Source: Liolophura sinensis (lineage: Eukaryota; Mollusca; Polyplacophora; Chitonida; Chitonidae). Taken from it: 64,000 bases of DNA. The notes below the pieces were generated by a model. The model worked only from the letters and a program-made list of their open reading frames with translations. It was not told the DNA's origin and ran no database searches. Location: NCBI RefSeq assembly GCF_032854445.1, contig NC_088302.1, forward strand, positions 11,899,338 through 11,963,337, read 5' to 3'. Below, piece by piece: positions 35,501 through 46,416 of the stretch; the stretch's first letter is position 1; each line of letters begins with the position of its first letter. The position numbers and the translations under genes were made by a program.

Positions 35501-35831
35501 TGCGATAGCGCACTAACCAACTGAGCCACGGAGTCATCCTAACCATGTTCATGATATGTGTCTAGTATATATATGTACATATTTACATAACACATACAAG
35601 TACATGGCATATACATGTATACAAAATACATGTATATTTTATGCATACATCGGATTCTTGGAAAGGAAATTTCACAGCTTAGCATACATTTTATCAATCT
35701 TTCATAGGCATTCAGAACTGCTTTGAAAACCAAGTTTAATGGTCAAATAACAGATAGCTAGATGTAACGGTACTCACCCTGGCGCAGGTAATGGTGATAA
35801 CCGAAAGCTTTCGGGGCATTTCGGCACTCAT
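32586..35831 (-). CDS. Gene A: large protein of unknown function, possible TIM-barrel enzyme (paralogue of gene B)
   Basis: Exon 1 is 35831-35778 (18 codons, MSAEMPRK..., donor GTGAGTA); exon 2 is 34529-32586, after a TTTCACAG acceptor; the join is phase 0 and the product about 665 residues. Starting at the ATG at 34526 inside exon 2 would give 646. The N-terminal 195 codons of exon 2 are helical-looking and about 40-50% identical to gene B. The middle (about 215-554) is nearly identical to gene B. It contains GGFDKVTWDGA, then FEEALTLVHEAHLRGLVTYFSAG and AGVDGIGIGGA, which look like the last strands and glycine-rich phosphate-binding end of a TIM barrel; the resemblance to (5-formylfuran-3-yl)methyl phosphate synthases is only a guess. 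The tail is acidic, then ENEPWMTFRKKYREWQL. No signal peptide or membrane segment. Likely cytosolic. Confidence 0.85.
32920..33941. repeat. Gene-conversion tract, copy in gene A
   Basis: 1022 bp that match 61930-62951 (inverted) with about 27 mismatches by my line-by-line count and no indels. Identity stops abruptly on both sides: just before the ATGAACCACGA at 33941 and just after ACCAGAAACGA at 32920. Confidence 0.9.
35008..35110 (-). mobile_element. Fragment of a second SINE family
   Basis: GAGTGAGTGAGTGCTATGGG, TTTAACGTCGTACTTAACAA and TTTTCAGTCACATGACGACGA follow one another; this order is that of SINE ends common in mollusc genomes. The head is missing. Confidence 0.6.
35281..35537 (-). 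mobile_element. tRNA-derived SINE, nearly full length
   Basis: Head on the minus strand with CCGTGGCTCAGTTGGTTAGTGC and GAGTTCAAGTCC, then middle, 3' domain and ATTT tail. A few deletions in the 3' domain. No clear target-site duplication. Confidence 0.88.
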
Positions 35832-36042
35832 TGTTTCTGTCCGGTGAAAATCGATCGACGCGGAAGGAACAAAAATGTAAAGAGTTTACTAATAATCCAG
35901 TAAATTCTTAGAATATACCAAAGAAAAATGTTCAAATGAACATAAGACAAATCTTCACCAGCAAATTTACAAGCATATACTCTTGCAGAGATTCCAGGCA
36001 GACTCTTGCCGCTTAACTGCCTAATAACGATGACAATGCCAG

Positions 36043-36050
36043 TTTTTATA
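36043..36050 (-). promoter_or_regulatory. Probable TATA box of gene A
   Basis: Minus-strand CCTATAAAAACT, 212 bp before the start codon; an initiator-like TTGTCATCG follows about 20-25 bases downstream. The spacing resembles that of gene B. Two short upstream ATGs lie in the implied leader. Confidence 0.5.
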
Positions 36051-36059
36051 GGCGTAAAA

Positions 36060-37243
36060 TTGGACCCGGATGCTACGATAGCTTTCAGATTTGTATCATT
36101 ACTCATTGGGCTGAAAAAATCACGTGACATATCTGGTGCCGGACGCCGTATTAAATAACAGATCTCTAAACTGAAAAGGAAATAAAACTGCAAGAAGAAA
36201 TGGGATAAAAAAATATTCAGATAGTCAATTCAGTTACACGGATCTCTTAAGGATTTCATCGACCTCTTGACAGGTTTGCCTTCGCGAACTTTTTATATTT
36301 TATATAAGCTTTTTATATTTCACATACATTATTTAATGAACATTAGACAATGAACATTTTATAACAATTTCAAGGCCGTATAGGTAAAACAGTATTCGTA
36401 GGGTTTAACATGGCACGTTGATTTAGTTTTAAAGAGCATTGCGTGTACTTAGTTCATTTACATCTATTGCCACTTGGACACAATAATGATGCAAAACTCT
36501 AGTAGCCTTAAAGGGGTTCAACAAGTGGATAGCGTCCTCTAAATTGGCTGGCAAGTCAGATACTACGCAGCCTGTCACGTGATATGTGACCTTGGTGAAT
36601 TGGTGCGTGCTTTGAACACAGGGGTATTCCCCTCAGGTCACCAGCTTTTACTGCAACTGTCCCTTGTATACGGCTTTTATGCATACTTTTATATCACAAA
36701 AGGGCAGACTAAAGATTTTCAAGCAGGGGTTTTCTTTCACGGATGTACATGTGTATAAAGAGATTACACGCCCTTGGAATATTGGACTTTCGCGTCCTAA
36801 CGCTAATCAATACTCCAGGATCCTGCATGGTGTCATATATTACCGGCTGCTAAAAAATGACTATCATGCTTTAAAGACCTACACCTTGGTTATTCAAATC
36901 ATATCCACCTTTTCCCGTAACTTGAAAAAATGACGATTGACCGATTGGTATAAAAACCTAACGAATTAAGTTTCTGTTTTGAAAAAATTTTCCAGTATTG
37001 CAAAAAATAAGTATAACGTTTAGTACTGTTATACGCACATTTTGTGATCGGAAGTCCCACACCCGGGCACATCTCCGCCTGAGGCAATGCCATGAAGACA
37101 GCAGAGAGAAATATTATGTGGGAAGGTAAAAGGAAATAATATTATAACTTAATGGAAATCTGGAAATTACACGGTACATTTGCCAACTGAACCATTAGAC
37201 CACTGTCGCTCAGGATTTAAGGATATATTCAGATATAAACTAA
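36060..37243. other. Intergenic, nothing recognised
   Basis: A ATATAAAATATAAAAAG string on the minus strand near 36292-36310 is AT-rich low complexity. No gene supported. Confidence 0.4.
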
Positions 37244-37255
37244 GAGACAGACAGA

Positions 37256-37380
37256 TTTATTTATTTGATTGGTGTTTTACGCCGCACTCGAGACTATTTC
37301 ACTTATACGACGGCGGCCAGCATTATGGTGGGAGGAAACCGGGCAGAGCCCGGGGGAAACCCACGACCATCCGCAGGTTG
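37256..37380 (-). mobile_element. 5'-truncated SINE with target-site duplication
   Basis: Only the middle/3' domain and tail of the main SINE; the tRNA head is absent. The 12-mer GAGACAGACAGA sits at 37244-37255 and 37381-37392, so the copy inserted already truncated. Confidence 0.88.
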
Positions 37381-37392
37381 GAGACAGACAGA

Positions 37393-39485
37393 GTTTAATT
37401 ACTCTCGACATTGACATCAATTGTAATATGTATTCACCCATGGCCTCGCACTTTACGAGGAGCGCATACCACATCTTAATTTATTGATCTAATTGTTCTT
37501 TACGGCCATGTTCAAGACTTTTTCGTTTACAAAATTGATGTCAGTTATATGTGTGAAGGAAACCGGAGTGCTCATGCAGAGTAAACCGCAGTTAGTGAAG
37601 AACTTTTCCCACGTTTGACGTGCAGATATGCGCAGCAGGCATGCACACCATTCCATATTTGTGGAAGACGAGCGATCTTCAACGAAGGGTAGATTGAACA
37701 CATGACCATCCAAGCATTGTTTATTGTCAGCAAGGCACCACACAAAATGTGAGCGGGGAATGTACAAATAAACTGACACGGTCTGACACCATACAGTAAA
37801 ATATATGGATTAGGTGTCACTTTAATCTTGTAAGGTCTATCTGTAAAGGTATTGTGCTTGTTATAGCTGCATGACATTCGATGCAAGCCTCGCTACGTTG
37901 GTAAGTACACAAACGCTCGGTGCGCTGTTTGTTGTCATTTCTGTAAATATTCGCTCTCGAGCTGCGGAATAAGTTTACAGTAAGAGCTGTACTGTTTTTG
38001 GCTAGATTGCTCGGGGACGATGGATATATTGTATTTGTATAATTTCTTACATACCTTTGTCTTTGGGAGTTAGTGTTAAACGTTGTTTTGGAAATGGATC
38101 TTACGATTATCGACTTGGAACGCCTTTTGCGGACTATGAATGGTATATGAATGTCGGACTTGACGCTTATATGTTATTACGTGTATCCAGAACATTGTGT
38201 GACTTGTTTTAGTGGCTAGAAGGTAAGATTGGCACAAGGACCAAAATTCCTGTCATAGCACACGGGATAGGTATAAGCTGTGGAGTCCCCGAAGGAGGTG
38301 GTGGACTAAGACGCACGGCGTAGGACACGAAAGTGAATGTGTTCCCGTAGGAGAAAGAAGTACTCTTTAATATGTAGTTGAAAGCGTCTTTTCGGCGCAG
38401 GCTTGCATGTACATTGAGAGTCCCCGGTGCGGACCAACAGCCGGACATCAATAAAGGAACCATAGGCGGAAATATCGGTGTGTCTTCATCCTTCTCACCT
38501 TCGCGGGCGACAGGGAGAAACCCCGGCTAATCCCGCCGGGTCGAACCTGTACATCGGTTATGTAGATGTAACTACCCGTTCTCCGATAGCGCCACAACAC
38601 CAACAAGACCAGCGCACATGCCCGCTGGCGTCATCTGAGATAAAAAGTTTACAATACGTTAAGATACACTTATGAAAATAATGCTGCATTGCGTTTACTA
38701 CCTAAGGATACCATCCTTCATATTTTACTTGTGTGTCCACCGTACACACTGCTCAGAGCCAAATATTCCTTTCCGCCGTTGTAGATGTTGAAATTTTTAA
38801 CCCAACTCGGAGGATCGTGCTTTATCCACATTGTCCACTTACACAAACACCGAAAAGTGTAACCTACTACATAGGAAAGTACAAAAGCGTACACTGCTTT
38901 GGACCGCTTGGTTAATGGCAGGAAGAAATTGTACGTGTTCCCTATTTGGTACCAGATGTGATGTAGTGGTTATATTGGTTAACATGTGTGTTAGAAATAG
39001 GAGTCAGGTGATTAATACCTTTATTTATACAAAATTAGGATCAAAAACAAATTTTGTTATTTTAGGCTTTTTTTCTGTAGGAATTCCCTTCTTAATAAAA
39101 ATTGGATTACGTGAATCAAAATCATTTCCACATAAATGGTGTCTAGTTTGGGAGTAGTAAGTTATAAAACGAAGTATCGAGTTGGTTCACGCAATCGTAT
39201 GCTTATAAATCGAAAAAAAAGAAGGAAATAGGTTGAAAGTTCAGAGAAACTCTACATTCACCATAGTATTCCATGGCTTATAACTCGTTGTCCTTATTGA
39301 TCCAGAGGTAATATGCGTGAAGCCGTTATATCGAACAGGACAACGAGTTCGATTCCAATAATTGCATGCTCTTTTTTAGTGCTTAGCAAAGTAAGGTAAT
39401 GGAAGGGGGATTAATTTGAGCCAGAAAGTAAATTCTTTTTTTATATTTCTTCATATATTGTTAAGCAGTATGTTAGATAAGTTTA
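37393..39485. other. Intergenic; unassigned small frames and tRNA-like relics
   Basis: Open frames of 60-108 codons are present on both strands but none resembles a family. Box-B-like strings GGTTCGACCC (minus, about 38545) and GAGTTCGATTCC (plus, about 39345) hint at old tRNA-derived SINEs. Confidence 0.35.
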
Positions 39486-39878
39486 ATGCAGTACATTCTT
39501 TCAACGGAAGTTCAACGCTATTTACTTCAGTTAACAGCATATCGTACAACTACGTTGAGAAAGGGAACACCTGCGCATCAGTTTAGCTTCGTAATAAAGT
39601 CTACTAAAGACATATTCATGGTGCAATTCGTAAGACAAAATTTGTTTCGAATACCAACATTAGACGGAAAAGGATACTATCCTATGCATTTAGCGGCTTA
39701 CCGGAGGCTGATGTTTAGTAACGAATATTTTATCAGCTACACCTTATTATACTCCGACCGCATACCATTGAAGCCCTTCCGTCATTTCTCAGACGACGAG
39801 CAAACTGTGAGCAGGTTGGCAATCGACCTCAGCGACGATTTCCCATCTAGTTGCAAGGGGCCTTTCTTGATATTTTGA
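39486..39878 (+). CDS. Unassigned open frame, 130 codons
   Basis: ATG at 39486, stop at 39876. The product has an ordinary amino-acid composition and one string, DGKGYYPMHLAAYRR, that faintly recalls the start of an ankyrin repeat (G-x-x-P-L-H-x-A-A). No promoter, splice partner or polyadenylation signal was found. It may be an exon of a decayed gene or chance; I do not recognise it. Confidence 0.2.
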   Translation: MQYILSTEVQRYLLQLTAYRTTTLRKGTPAHQFSFVIKSTKDIFMVQFVRQNLFRIPTLDGKGYYPMHLAAYRRLMFSNEYFISYTLLYSDRIPLKPFRHFSDDEQTVSRLAIDLSDDFPSSCKGPFLIF

Positions 39879-39879
39879 T

Positions 39880-40785
39880 ATTATTTCGCCTATGGGACAG
39901 CAATTTTTAATGTTTTCACATTATCAACGTCTAACGTTTAAATAACCTTTATTATACTTTTTTATACATAAAACAGTTACGTGTTTGTTTTTTGGGGGTT
40001 TTTTTTATGTCCCACCCGCCATTACATACATGTCTGTGCGAAAAGACGTTAATTGCATGCGTGTATAAATAGCCAATGTCTGTCACAACCTTACTGTAAC
40101 TTGTATCAAATAGATCCGGTATCCAACACCTCAGTTGTCTTTGTTTCTTGGTAATCGTACAGGTCATTGAGACCTTTCTCCACACGTACATTTGTTATGT
40201 GTGTAGTGAGTACGTGTGGAGTTGGAATATAAAATGATTAAGCATTTTCAACTAGCGACACCATTGTTCAAGGACTACAAGGGGACTGTCTCCAGCCATC
40301 ACACATGCACGACCACACGTCATATTACAGTTCCGTTTATTAGTATATGTTATTCAGAATTACTATAAATTGGCATATTTCATCCTGTTGATTCGCTTGA
40401 AAATCGTGACTGTAACTCTCAATCATTGTTTTTGTTTCTAGTTTCGTATTATTTTTTAAATTAGAAAAATGAATGTTAGTTTTTTGGCTAAAGATAGTTC
40501 TCGCAGAAATGACGTATTTTCATTTTTCGAACGAAAATTCAGAAAGCCCGCCAAGTGAAGATGTGTACATAACACGTACATATTCAACCACCATGCATAT
40601 ACATATACATAAGAAGCCATACAGGAGATTTTTTGGCCAAAAAAATTGATCAATGCAAATTTAATCGAATTTTGGCTGTTATTTTAGAATAGGCCAAATT
40701 ATTATCCTTCACAAAATGCAACCTCGTCTGTGCAAGTGTTACCTTTCAAAAGCGTTACCGTTTATAGCGTAACAATGTTAACAGG
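39880..40785. other. Intergenic, nothing recognised
   Basis: No supported feature. Confidence 0.4.
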
Positions 40786-41020
40786 CACACAGTGTTTAAA
40801 GTCGTGCCAATGTTTAAAGAGGGGTACATTTGTTTATGTGCGTACGAATGTTTATAGACCTACCGATATTCATATATGTACCAATGTCAACAGGCCTACC
40901 GGTGTTTATATGCGTACCGATGTTTATAGGCCCAACGATGTTTATACAGACGTACCGATGTTTACAGACGTGTACTGATGTTTATGTGCGTACCGATGTT
41001 TATGCAGGCATACAGCACGT
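40786..41020. repeat. 24-bp-type degenerate minisatellite
   Basis: About ten copies of (C)GTACCGATGTTTATAGGCCTAC-like units with variable ends. The plus-strand open frame rich in NVYRPTD is a by-product. A G12 run follows at 41068-41079. Confidence 0.8.
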
Positions 41021-41079
41021 GAACCTGTACAGGAAAGAGCAACAAACAATACAAAGCTGTGTGCGGTTTGGGATGGAGG

Positions 41080-41930
41080 GGGGGGGGGGAGACCCCCTGT
41101 CATACATTGCAATTGATACTATGTTCCAAATTTAATTTTCAATAGTTCGACTAGTTTATTCATTCATCATTCATTTTTTCATAAAATAAATGGGCTGAAC
41201 TGAAAGTTACATGCAGTTTTGAGTCGAAATACCGAGTTGTAATGATACAAAAGAAAAAGAAAACATAAAAATGATGCCAAAATCAGGTGAAAGAGCATGA
41301 AATCATATCTGCAACAATGGTTTTAAATATTTTATGTCGATTTTTTTCTTTCAAAAGAAAAGGGTATTAGGTCGAGCTAATATTGGATATTAGCTGAATT
41401 ATAATAATATTTATGAATACATTGAAAATATAAATATGATCAAAATCCAGGTTAAGCATATTTGTTAGCTAAAAAATATATTTATTAAACATGTGTTACA
41501 TTTTCATACATAATATTATTACGCAGAATTGGTAACAATATACTAGTATACCAAGAGGTGGTCCCAAATACCCACCATACAAAAATTCTTTTCAAGTGTC
41601 TTTTTCTGTTGAAAGAAAAATCGCAAAAAGTATAGAAGACCACATGGACAAGAAATTATTCGCACCTTTTACCTGAACTTCATGTAATTATTAAGTTTTC
41701 TCGACCTTTAAAAATTCCGAGAATCAATTGCGTTACATTATCTGCAGTTAGATTTTAAACTTCATTTGTTTTATTCTTATCTTGGCCATGATAAATAACC
41801 TTGAACCTCCGCCTTAACTGCAACCCCTGTCCCATTTTCCTGCGTGCAGGTTGGCGTTGAAGAAAATTGCTGAATGTCAACTGTTCATAAAATAATCATT
41901 CCGCATACATCCGCATTCTGCTCCCTTACA
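41080..41930. other. Intergenic, nothing recognised
   Basis: AT-rich DNA, no coding structure seen. Confidence 0.4.
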
Positions 41931-41931
41931 G

Positions 41932-42078
41932 ATATTCTCATCACAATGCCTATACCTGACACCTCATTTACCGCCCCATGACGTGTTCCTCGACAAACAG
42001 TACGGGGCTTTCCCGGACTTCGGTCCGAACTGGAAGAAAATTCGGAACTATAATGCCCAAATAGAGTATTTTCGATGA
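41932..42078 (+). other. Possible orphan terminal exon, 48 codons
   Basis: A strong acceptor (TTCTGCTCCCTTACAG) is followed by a frame open for 48 codons with a protein-like end (DKQYGAFPDFGPNWKKIRN) and then TGA. No matching upstream exon could be identified, so it may be a gene remnant or chance. Confidence 0.2.
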
Positions 42079-42089
42079 AAGTAAGTGTA

Positions 42090-42252
42090 GCCTAACACGA
42101 GATCGAGGTGTACCCTAGCACGAAATCGAGGTGTACTCTAACACAAGCTGGATATGTTCTCTAGCACGAGATCGAGGTCTGCTCTAGAACGAGATTGAGG
42201 TGTATTCCCGGGAACGAGATCGAAGTGTACCATAGCATAAGATCGAGAAAAA
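42090..42252. repeat. 24-bp-type minisatellite, 7 copies
   Basis: Imperfect repeats of (C)TAGCACGAGATCGAGGTGTA plus 3-4 bases. Confidence 0.85.
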
Positions 42253-42950
42253 CCACGAAAGATAGCTCGTTTTAAGGGAGTGCTGGCATATTTTTTCAAT
42301 CGAGCCATTGTTACGACAAATGTTAAACACAAAGTTAAATATTAAAATGTGTCAGTTTCCAATGTCTTTACTGTGACGTCATTATGATAATCTGGCAAAG
42401 GAACGTTTTGCATCAATAACATGGGGGCCTGCAGCCTGTGGTTTGCCGGTTTGCAGGGCCCACTTTGTTTCTACTGATGTTTGAACGCATTTTTCATTTT
42501 AACTCCAACGATGTCAGCGCCTTACAAAATGGCATTTAAGATAACAATTCGTCGCTTGTGGTAAGTTTGACTAAGATTAAAACTACCAATAAAGCATTGC
42601 GACTCAAAGTGGCTTGACCGGTGTCCAAGGTTCTTGTGGTTTCTGTAGGATATTCTTGCAATGTGTTGGAGGTGTCCAGACGTAACTATGGCTCGAAGTC
42701 CTGCTTTACTCAAGCACCACTTCACGGAATTAAAACATATTTCGCCCTCCCCCCCCCTCCACCCCTTCATTATGAGGTCGTTCACAAGCACTCCAGCAGA
42801 AGATCATGTGATTTTACACAAACTGGAACCGGCCTGTTCAGGAGCGTAAGGTTCCTCATTTAAAATTAAGGTGTTATCTGACCCTTTTAATTCAAAGAAT
42901 AGACCCCATGCATGCACCAGGGCGGTTTCTTCTTTGTTGTTTCAATATCT
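42253..42950. other. Intergenic, nothing recognised
   Basis: Several short open frames overlap here on both strands without similarity. Confidence 0.4.
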
Positions 42951-43083
42951 GGGCCCAGTATCACAAAGATGTCGTACATGTACCATAATCGCATATATAC
43001 GACAATGGTATGGTGACGTACAAAATAACGTACGACAAATGTACGATAAAAAATATCGTACGGCGCTTTGTGAATCTGGTCCC
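42951..43083. mobile_element. MITE, 133 bp
   Basis: Ends GGGCCCAGTATCACAAAG and CTTTGTGAATCTGGTCCC are inverted copies; the interior is rich in CGTACG/TCGTAC palindromes. Same end type as the element split by a SINE at 12447-12834. Confidence 0.7.
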
Positions 43084-43095
43084 GGGGACCCAATC

Positions 43096-43132
43096 GTTTG
43101 ATTTGTTTCATTGGTGTTTTACGCTGTACTCA
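43096..43132 (-). mobile_element. SINE tail fragment
   Basis: TTTGATTTGTTTCATTGGTGTTTTACGCTGTACTCAAG matches the last part of the main SINE. Confidence 0.65.
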
Positions 43133-43139
43133 AGCCCAG

Positions 43140-43797
43140 TCTTTTGCTTCAACATCTTATATGTTAATATACTGAAGCATTTTCAAATATTTGTAATGTT
43201 TCTGATCTGCGCATTTGTATGCGGCTGGTCAGTGTAGACTCATTGTGGCCAACCGCACGGACCGTGTGAAACGGAATGACATCCGTTTGGAGCAGCCAGT
43301 TAAAATTCATGTTTGTTAGATAGGGTTACATGTGTGTTATGCAGGTCAAGTGATATATTACCGCCCTTGAAAACCGGATATTGATGAGAACTCGCGTAAT
43401 CCAGGAGATTAAGTATATAAATAGACGCGTACACCACGACTCAATCCCAAAGGCGAGGAACTGTCACATCAAATCATTAATAAAACTTGTTTGTATTTTT
43501 TAAAATCATTTTTCATAATTAATAAAATTAGACGTTTTGGTATCCCTCGAGTATGTACAGGCTTTTTCCCGCCATTCAACCCGAAGTTTTGAACGTTCAC
43601 ATATATACGTGGATTTATACGGAGGAAGTTATTAGCTGTAATATAATAGCGATTGTAACTTTTAAACAGTTTTAACAGTTTATTAAATTTTCTTCCATGT
43701 CTATGCTTTGTCCATGACTATAAGTATTGTTGGCCTATCATATAACCTGAATGTTATGGTTCTGATGATGATAAACACACTTATACACACACAGGTC
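43140..43797. other. Intergenic, nothing recognised
   Basis: A TATATAAATAGACGCG string at about 43411 looks like a TATA box, but no coding sequence follows it. Confidence 0.35.
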
Positions 43798-43809
43798 TCT
43801 GGATACATG

Positions 43810-43925
43810 ACCAGGGGGTTGCCCCGGGCTCTGCGCGGTTTCCTCCCACCATAATCCTTACCGTCGTCGCATAAGTGAAATATTCTCGAGTACGGCGTAA
43901 AACATCAATCAAATAAATAAATAAA
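43810..43925 (+). mobile_element. 5'-truncated SINE with target-site duplication
   Basis: Middle/3' domain and tail only. TCTGGATACATG (43798-43809) and TCTAGATACATG (43926-43937) flank it, one mismatch. Confidence 0.85.
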
Positions 43926-43937
43926 TCTAGATACATG

Positions 43938-44589
43938 GTTATAATGATGACAATATAGCATTGAGCAAAGTGTCGTCGTTTTCTTGAGGTTAGCTCACCT
44001 TGCTAAGCATGTAAATATGTCATCGTGGGTTGTGGTCGTGGCTTTCCATTAATTACATATATATAAAATATATATTTATATTTCTCATGTCCCTTTCACA
44101 ACTCCGGGCCATTCTAAGCCAGATCCAAGACGTTTTCTGAAGCTTGACAAGACACAATCGTTTACCATACTGCACCCCCTACCCTGCCCCCCCCCCCACC
44201 CCTTCTTCCAGCCCTGTACCCCCTCAACCCTCTCAACCTTCACCACCACCTCAACCATGAGAACCTTCGTATTACATGACGCCACCTGTACATCCAGGTA
44301 ACTATGCACTATGCCAACATGTACTGGATAAGATTCGGGGATTCCCCCTGGACGCTCTTTACACGTTGCATTGTTTTGATCCCACGGCGTGTGGATGTTC
44401 CCAACAAATCACAGGTATACTCTATGAGATTTTCACTTCATTCAGGTAGGTAGCGGCCTTAGAGCATCTGGAACGCGGAACAGGCTCTCAGTGTATAGAC
44501 CTTCACGTGAAAGGACATAATACACGTGAGATCAGGTGTATATGCCAGTATTTTGACCTAGATGTGGTGAATGCGGATTTTACACAAAA
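43938..44589. other. Intergenic, nothing recognised
   Basis: Contains a C-rich run at 44174-44202 (C11 and CACCCC); no gene seen. Confidence 0.4.
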
Positions 44590-44687
44590 TCTTGAACCCA
44601 CAGCGACCGCTCCTGGGTGATTACGCTGAGAGGCTCCTGGGTCAATACATTGCGCTAGCGCGCTAACCACCTGACCCACGGAGGCCT
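44590..44687 (-). mobile_element. SINE head fragment with internal duplication
   Basis: Only the tRNA-like head of the main SINE is present. GCTCCTGGGTGATTACGCTGAGA is followed by GCTCCTGGGTCAATACATTGCG, so about 24 bp are duplicated. Confidence 0.75.
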
Positions 44688-44881
44688 CCCTTTCAAGCCT
44701 TAAGGTTTATAATTTATTATTTGTTTATACAAGTATTCCACCCTAAATGTATATAGACCTATACAAGTGACTTCTGGTTTCTCAAAGTAAAACCATATAT
44801 GTCATAACTCTTTCATATGAACTTTTTCACGTCAAAAACAAATTAAAAAATGAGTTACGTTCATAAATTTAACAACAGTAT

Positions 44882-46416
44882 TATACTATCCAAAAAAAGA
44901 AACGCATAACCCGGTTTTTTGCGGAGGTGATGCAGTCTTTTCAATTATGCATAACTAAATAAGAATTGCTATTCTGCAAATATTTTTTTACACAGATTAA
45001 GGAAGGGTCCATATCTAGACAACAAGGCCATCAACTTGAGGTAAGACACTAACAATGAGTCTCCCACTTGAGTGGAATGTCAGTATCTGTTGTGACCACC
45101 ACGGGCACGAATAACAGTTCTGACACGCCTTGTCATGGACTGGATGAGACGCTGGATAGAGGCCTGGGGAATGTTCTGCCACTCCTCCTGCAAACATGCA
45201 ACTTGGTCTTGAAGCGTTTGGGGTTGAGGTTGACGTTGGCGTAGACGTCGATCAAGTTCATCCCACAGATGCTCAATTGGATTAAGATCCGGGGAACGGG
45301 ACGGCCAGGGTAGCACATTTACATTGTTTTCGGCGAGGAAGTCCCTTGTGACACGTGCCGTGTGCGGTCTGGCGTTGTCCTGCTGTAACAACTCCCACTG
45401 AACGTCAATGACAGGTAAGAGGTGTGGCTGCAGGATGGTGCCTTGGTAGCGTACGGCCGTAAGATTTCCCTGAACGTGGACAAGATTTGTACGACCAGTA
45501 TACGATATTGCTGCCCACATCATCACTCCCTCCACCAAATCTGTCCACTTGGCGCACGCAGTTAGGGGCATAACGTTCGTGAGCACGTCTGTAAACCCGG
45601 TTTCTACCATCACGTCTCTGCAATAGGAATCTGGACTCATCACTGAACCAAATGCGTCGCCAGTTGCGTAGATTCCATGCAGTCACGTTGTTACACCATC
45701 GGAGGCGATTGGCGCGATGGTGAGGACGCAGCACGATCCCAACATAGGGCCTCCTGGCTCTCAGTCCATGTTCCCTCAGCCTGTTCCGCACTGTCTGACC
45801 TGATATCCTCCTCAGTCCCGGTATGTTGGCTGCTGTGCTTTCAGCTGTAGCACAACGGTCACGCAAATGGAGGACCCTTATGCAGCGATCTTGGGCTGCT
45901 GTAGTGACACGTGGTCGACCTGAACGCCGACGGTCATTTGTTGTCCCAGTATTGTTGTAGCGGGCAGCAAGCCGTGAAATCGTGCTCTGGCTGACGTGTA
46001 GACGCCTAGAAATGGACGATTGGGACTCTCCAGCTTGAAGTCTTCCAATGGCAATATTTCTTGTGACAGTGTCAAGACGTGGCATGTTGAATCAGCTTGA
46101 AAACACCACTTAAAAGACGCCGATTTCCGGCCCGAAGTTGCGGTTTTATAGTCACACACTGCATGCTTTCCATGCGTAAGTTCGGCGTGTAAGACTGCAG
46201 GTGATGCAGTGTGGTGCTGTATTTTTTACTTCTTCCAAAAACGGCCTCCAAACTCAACATTTTCAACCAAGAAATGTTTTGAGGAATAAAATGTGTGCTA
46301 ACTGTGACAATTAACAATATTAAAACACATTTTGCTCATGAAATGAAGACAAAATGTATTTATTTCATTTTAAAATAAAACAAAACACCTATGCGTTTCT
46401 TTTTTTGGATAGTATA
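44882..46416 (-). mobile_element. Tc1-type DNA transposon with perfect 25-bp inverted ends
   Basis: The ends TACTATCC-A7-GAAACGCATA (from 44884) and its exact reverse complement (to 46414) are flanked by TA on both sides (44882-44883, 46415-46416), the hallmark of Tc1/mariner insertion. The body is 1531 bp and carries one transposase gene on the minus strand. Confidence 0.95.
45080..46085 (-). pseudogene. Tc1 transposase (DD34E), one frameshift
   Basis: From ATG at 46085 the product has paired helix-turn-helix DNA-binding segments (residues about 1-110) with a GRPR hook (RRSGRPR) between them, then the catalytic domain. The triad is present: D in WFSDESRF, D in LLQQDNARPHTA, and E in DLNPIEHLW with exactly 34 residues between the second D and E. 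A shift of frame at about 45521-45530, within GGG-S-x-MMW, splits it into 46085-about 45525 and about 45525-45080. Total length about 335 codons fits intact Tc1 transposases. The enzyme cuts and pastes the element at TA sites; this copy cannot make it without correction of the frame. Confidence 0.9.

Larger units (their letters stand above)
34530..35777 (-). other. Intron of gene A
   Basis: 1248 bp with minus-strand donor GTGAGTA and acceptor TTCTAAATTTCACAG. It holds a SINE in the same sense (35281-35537) and part of another SINE family (35008-35110). Confidence 0.65.

Noticed and set aside
40730..41135. Frames rich in NVYRPTD and similar
   Set aside because: Translation of a 24-bp-type minisatellite.
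43411..43426. TATA box TATATAAATAG as a promoter
   Set aside because: No coding exon or conserved sequence follows within reach.
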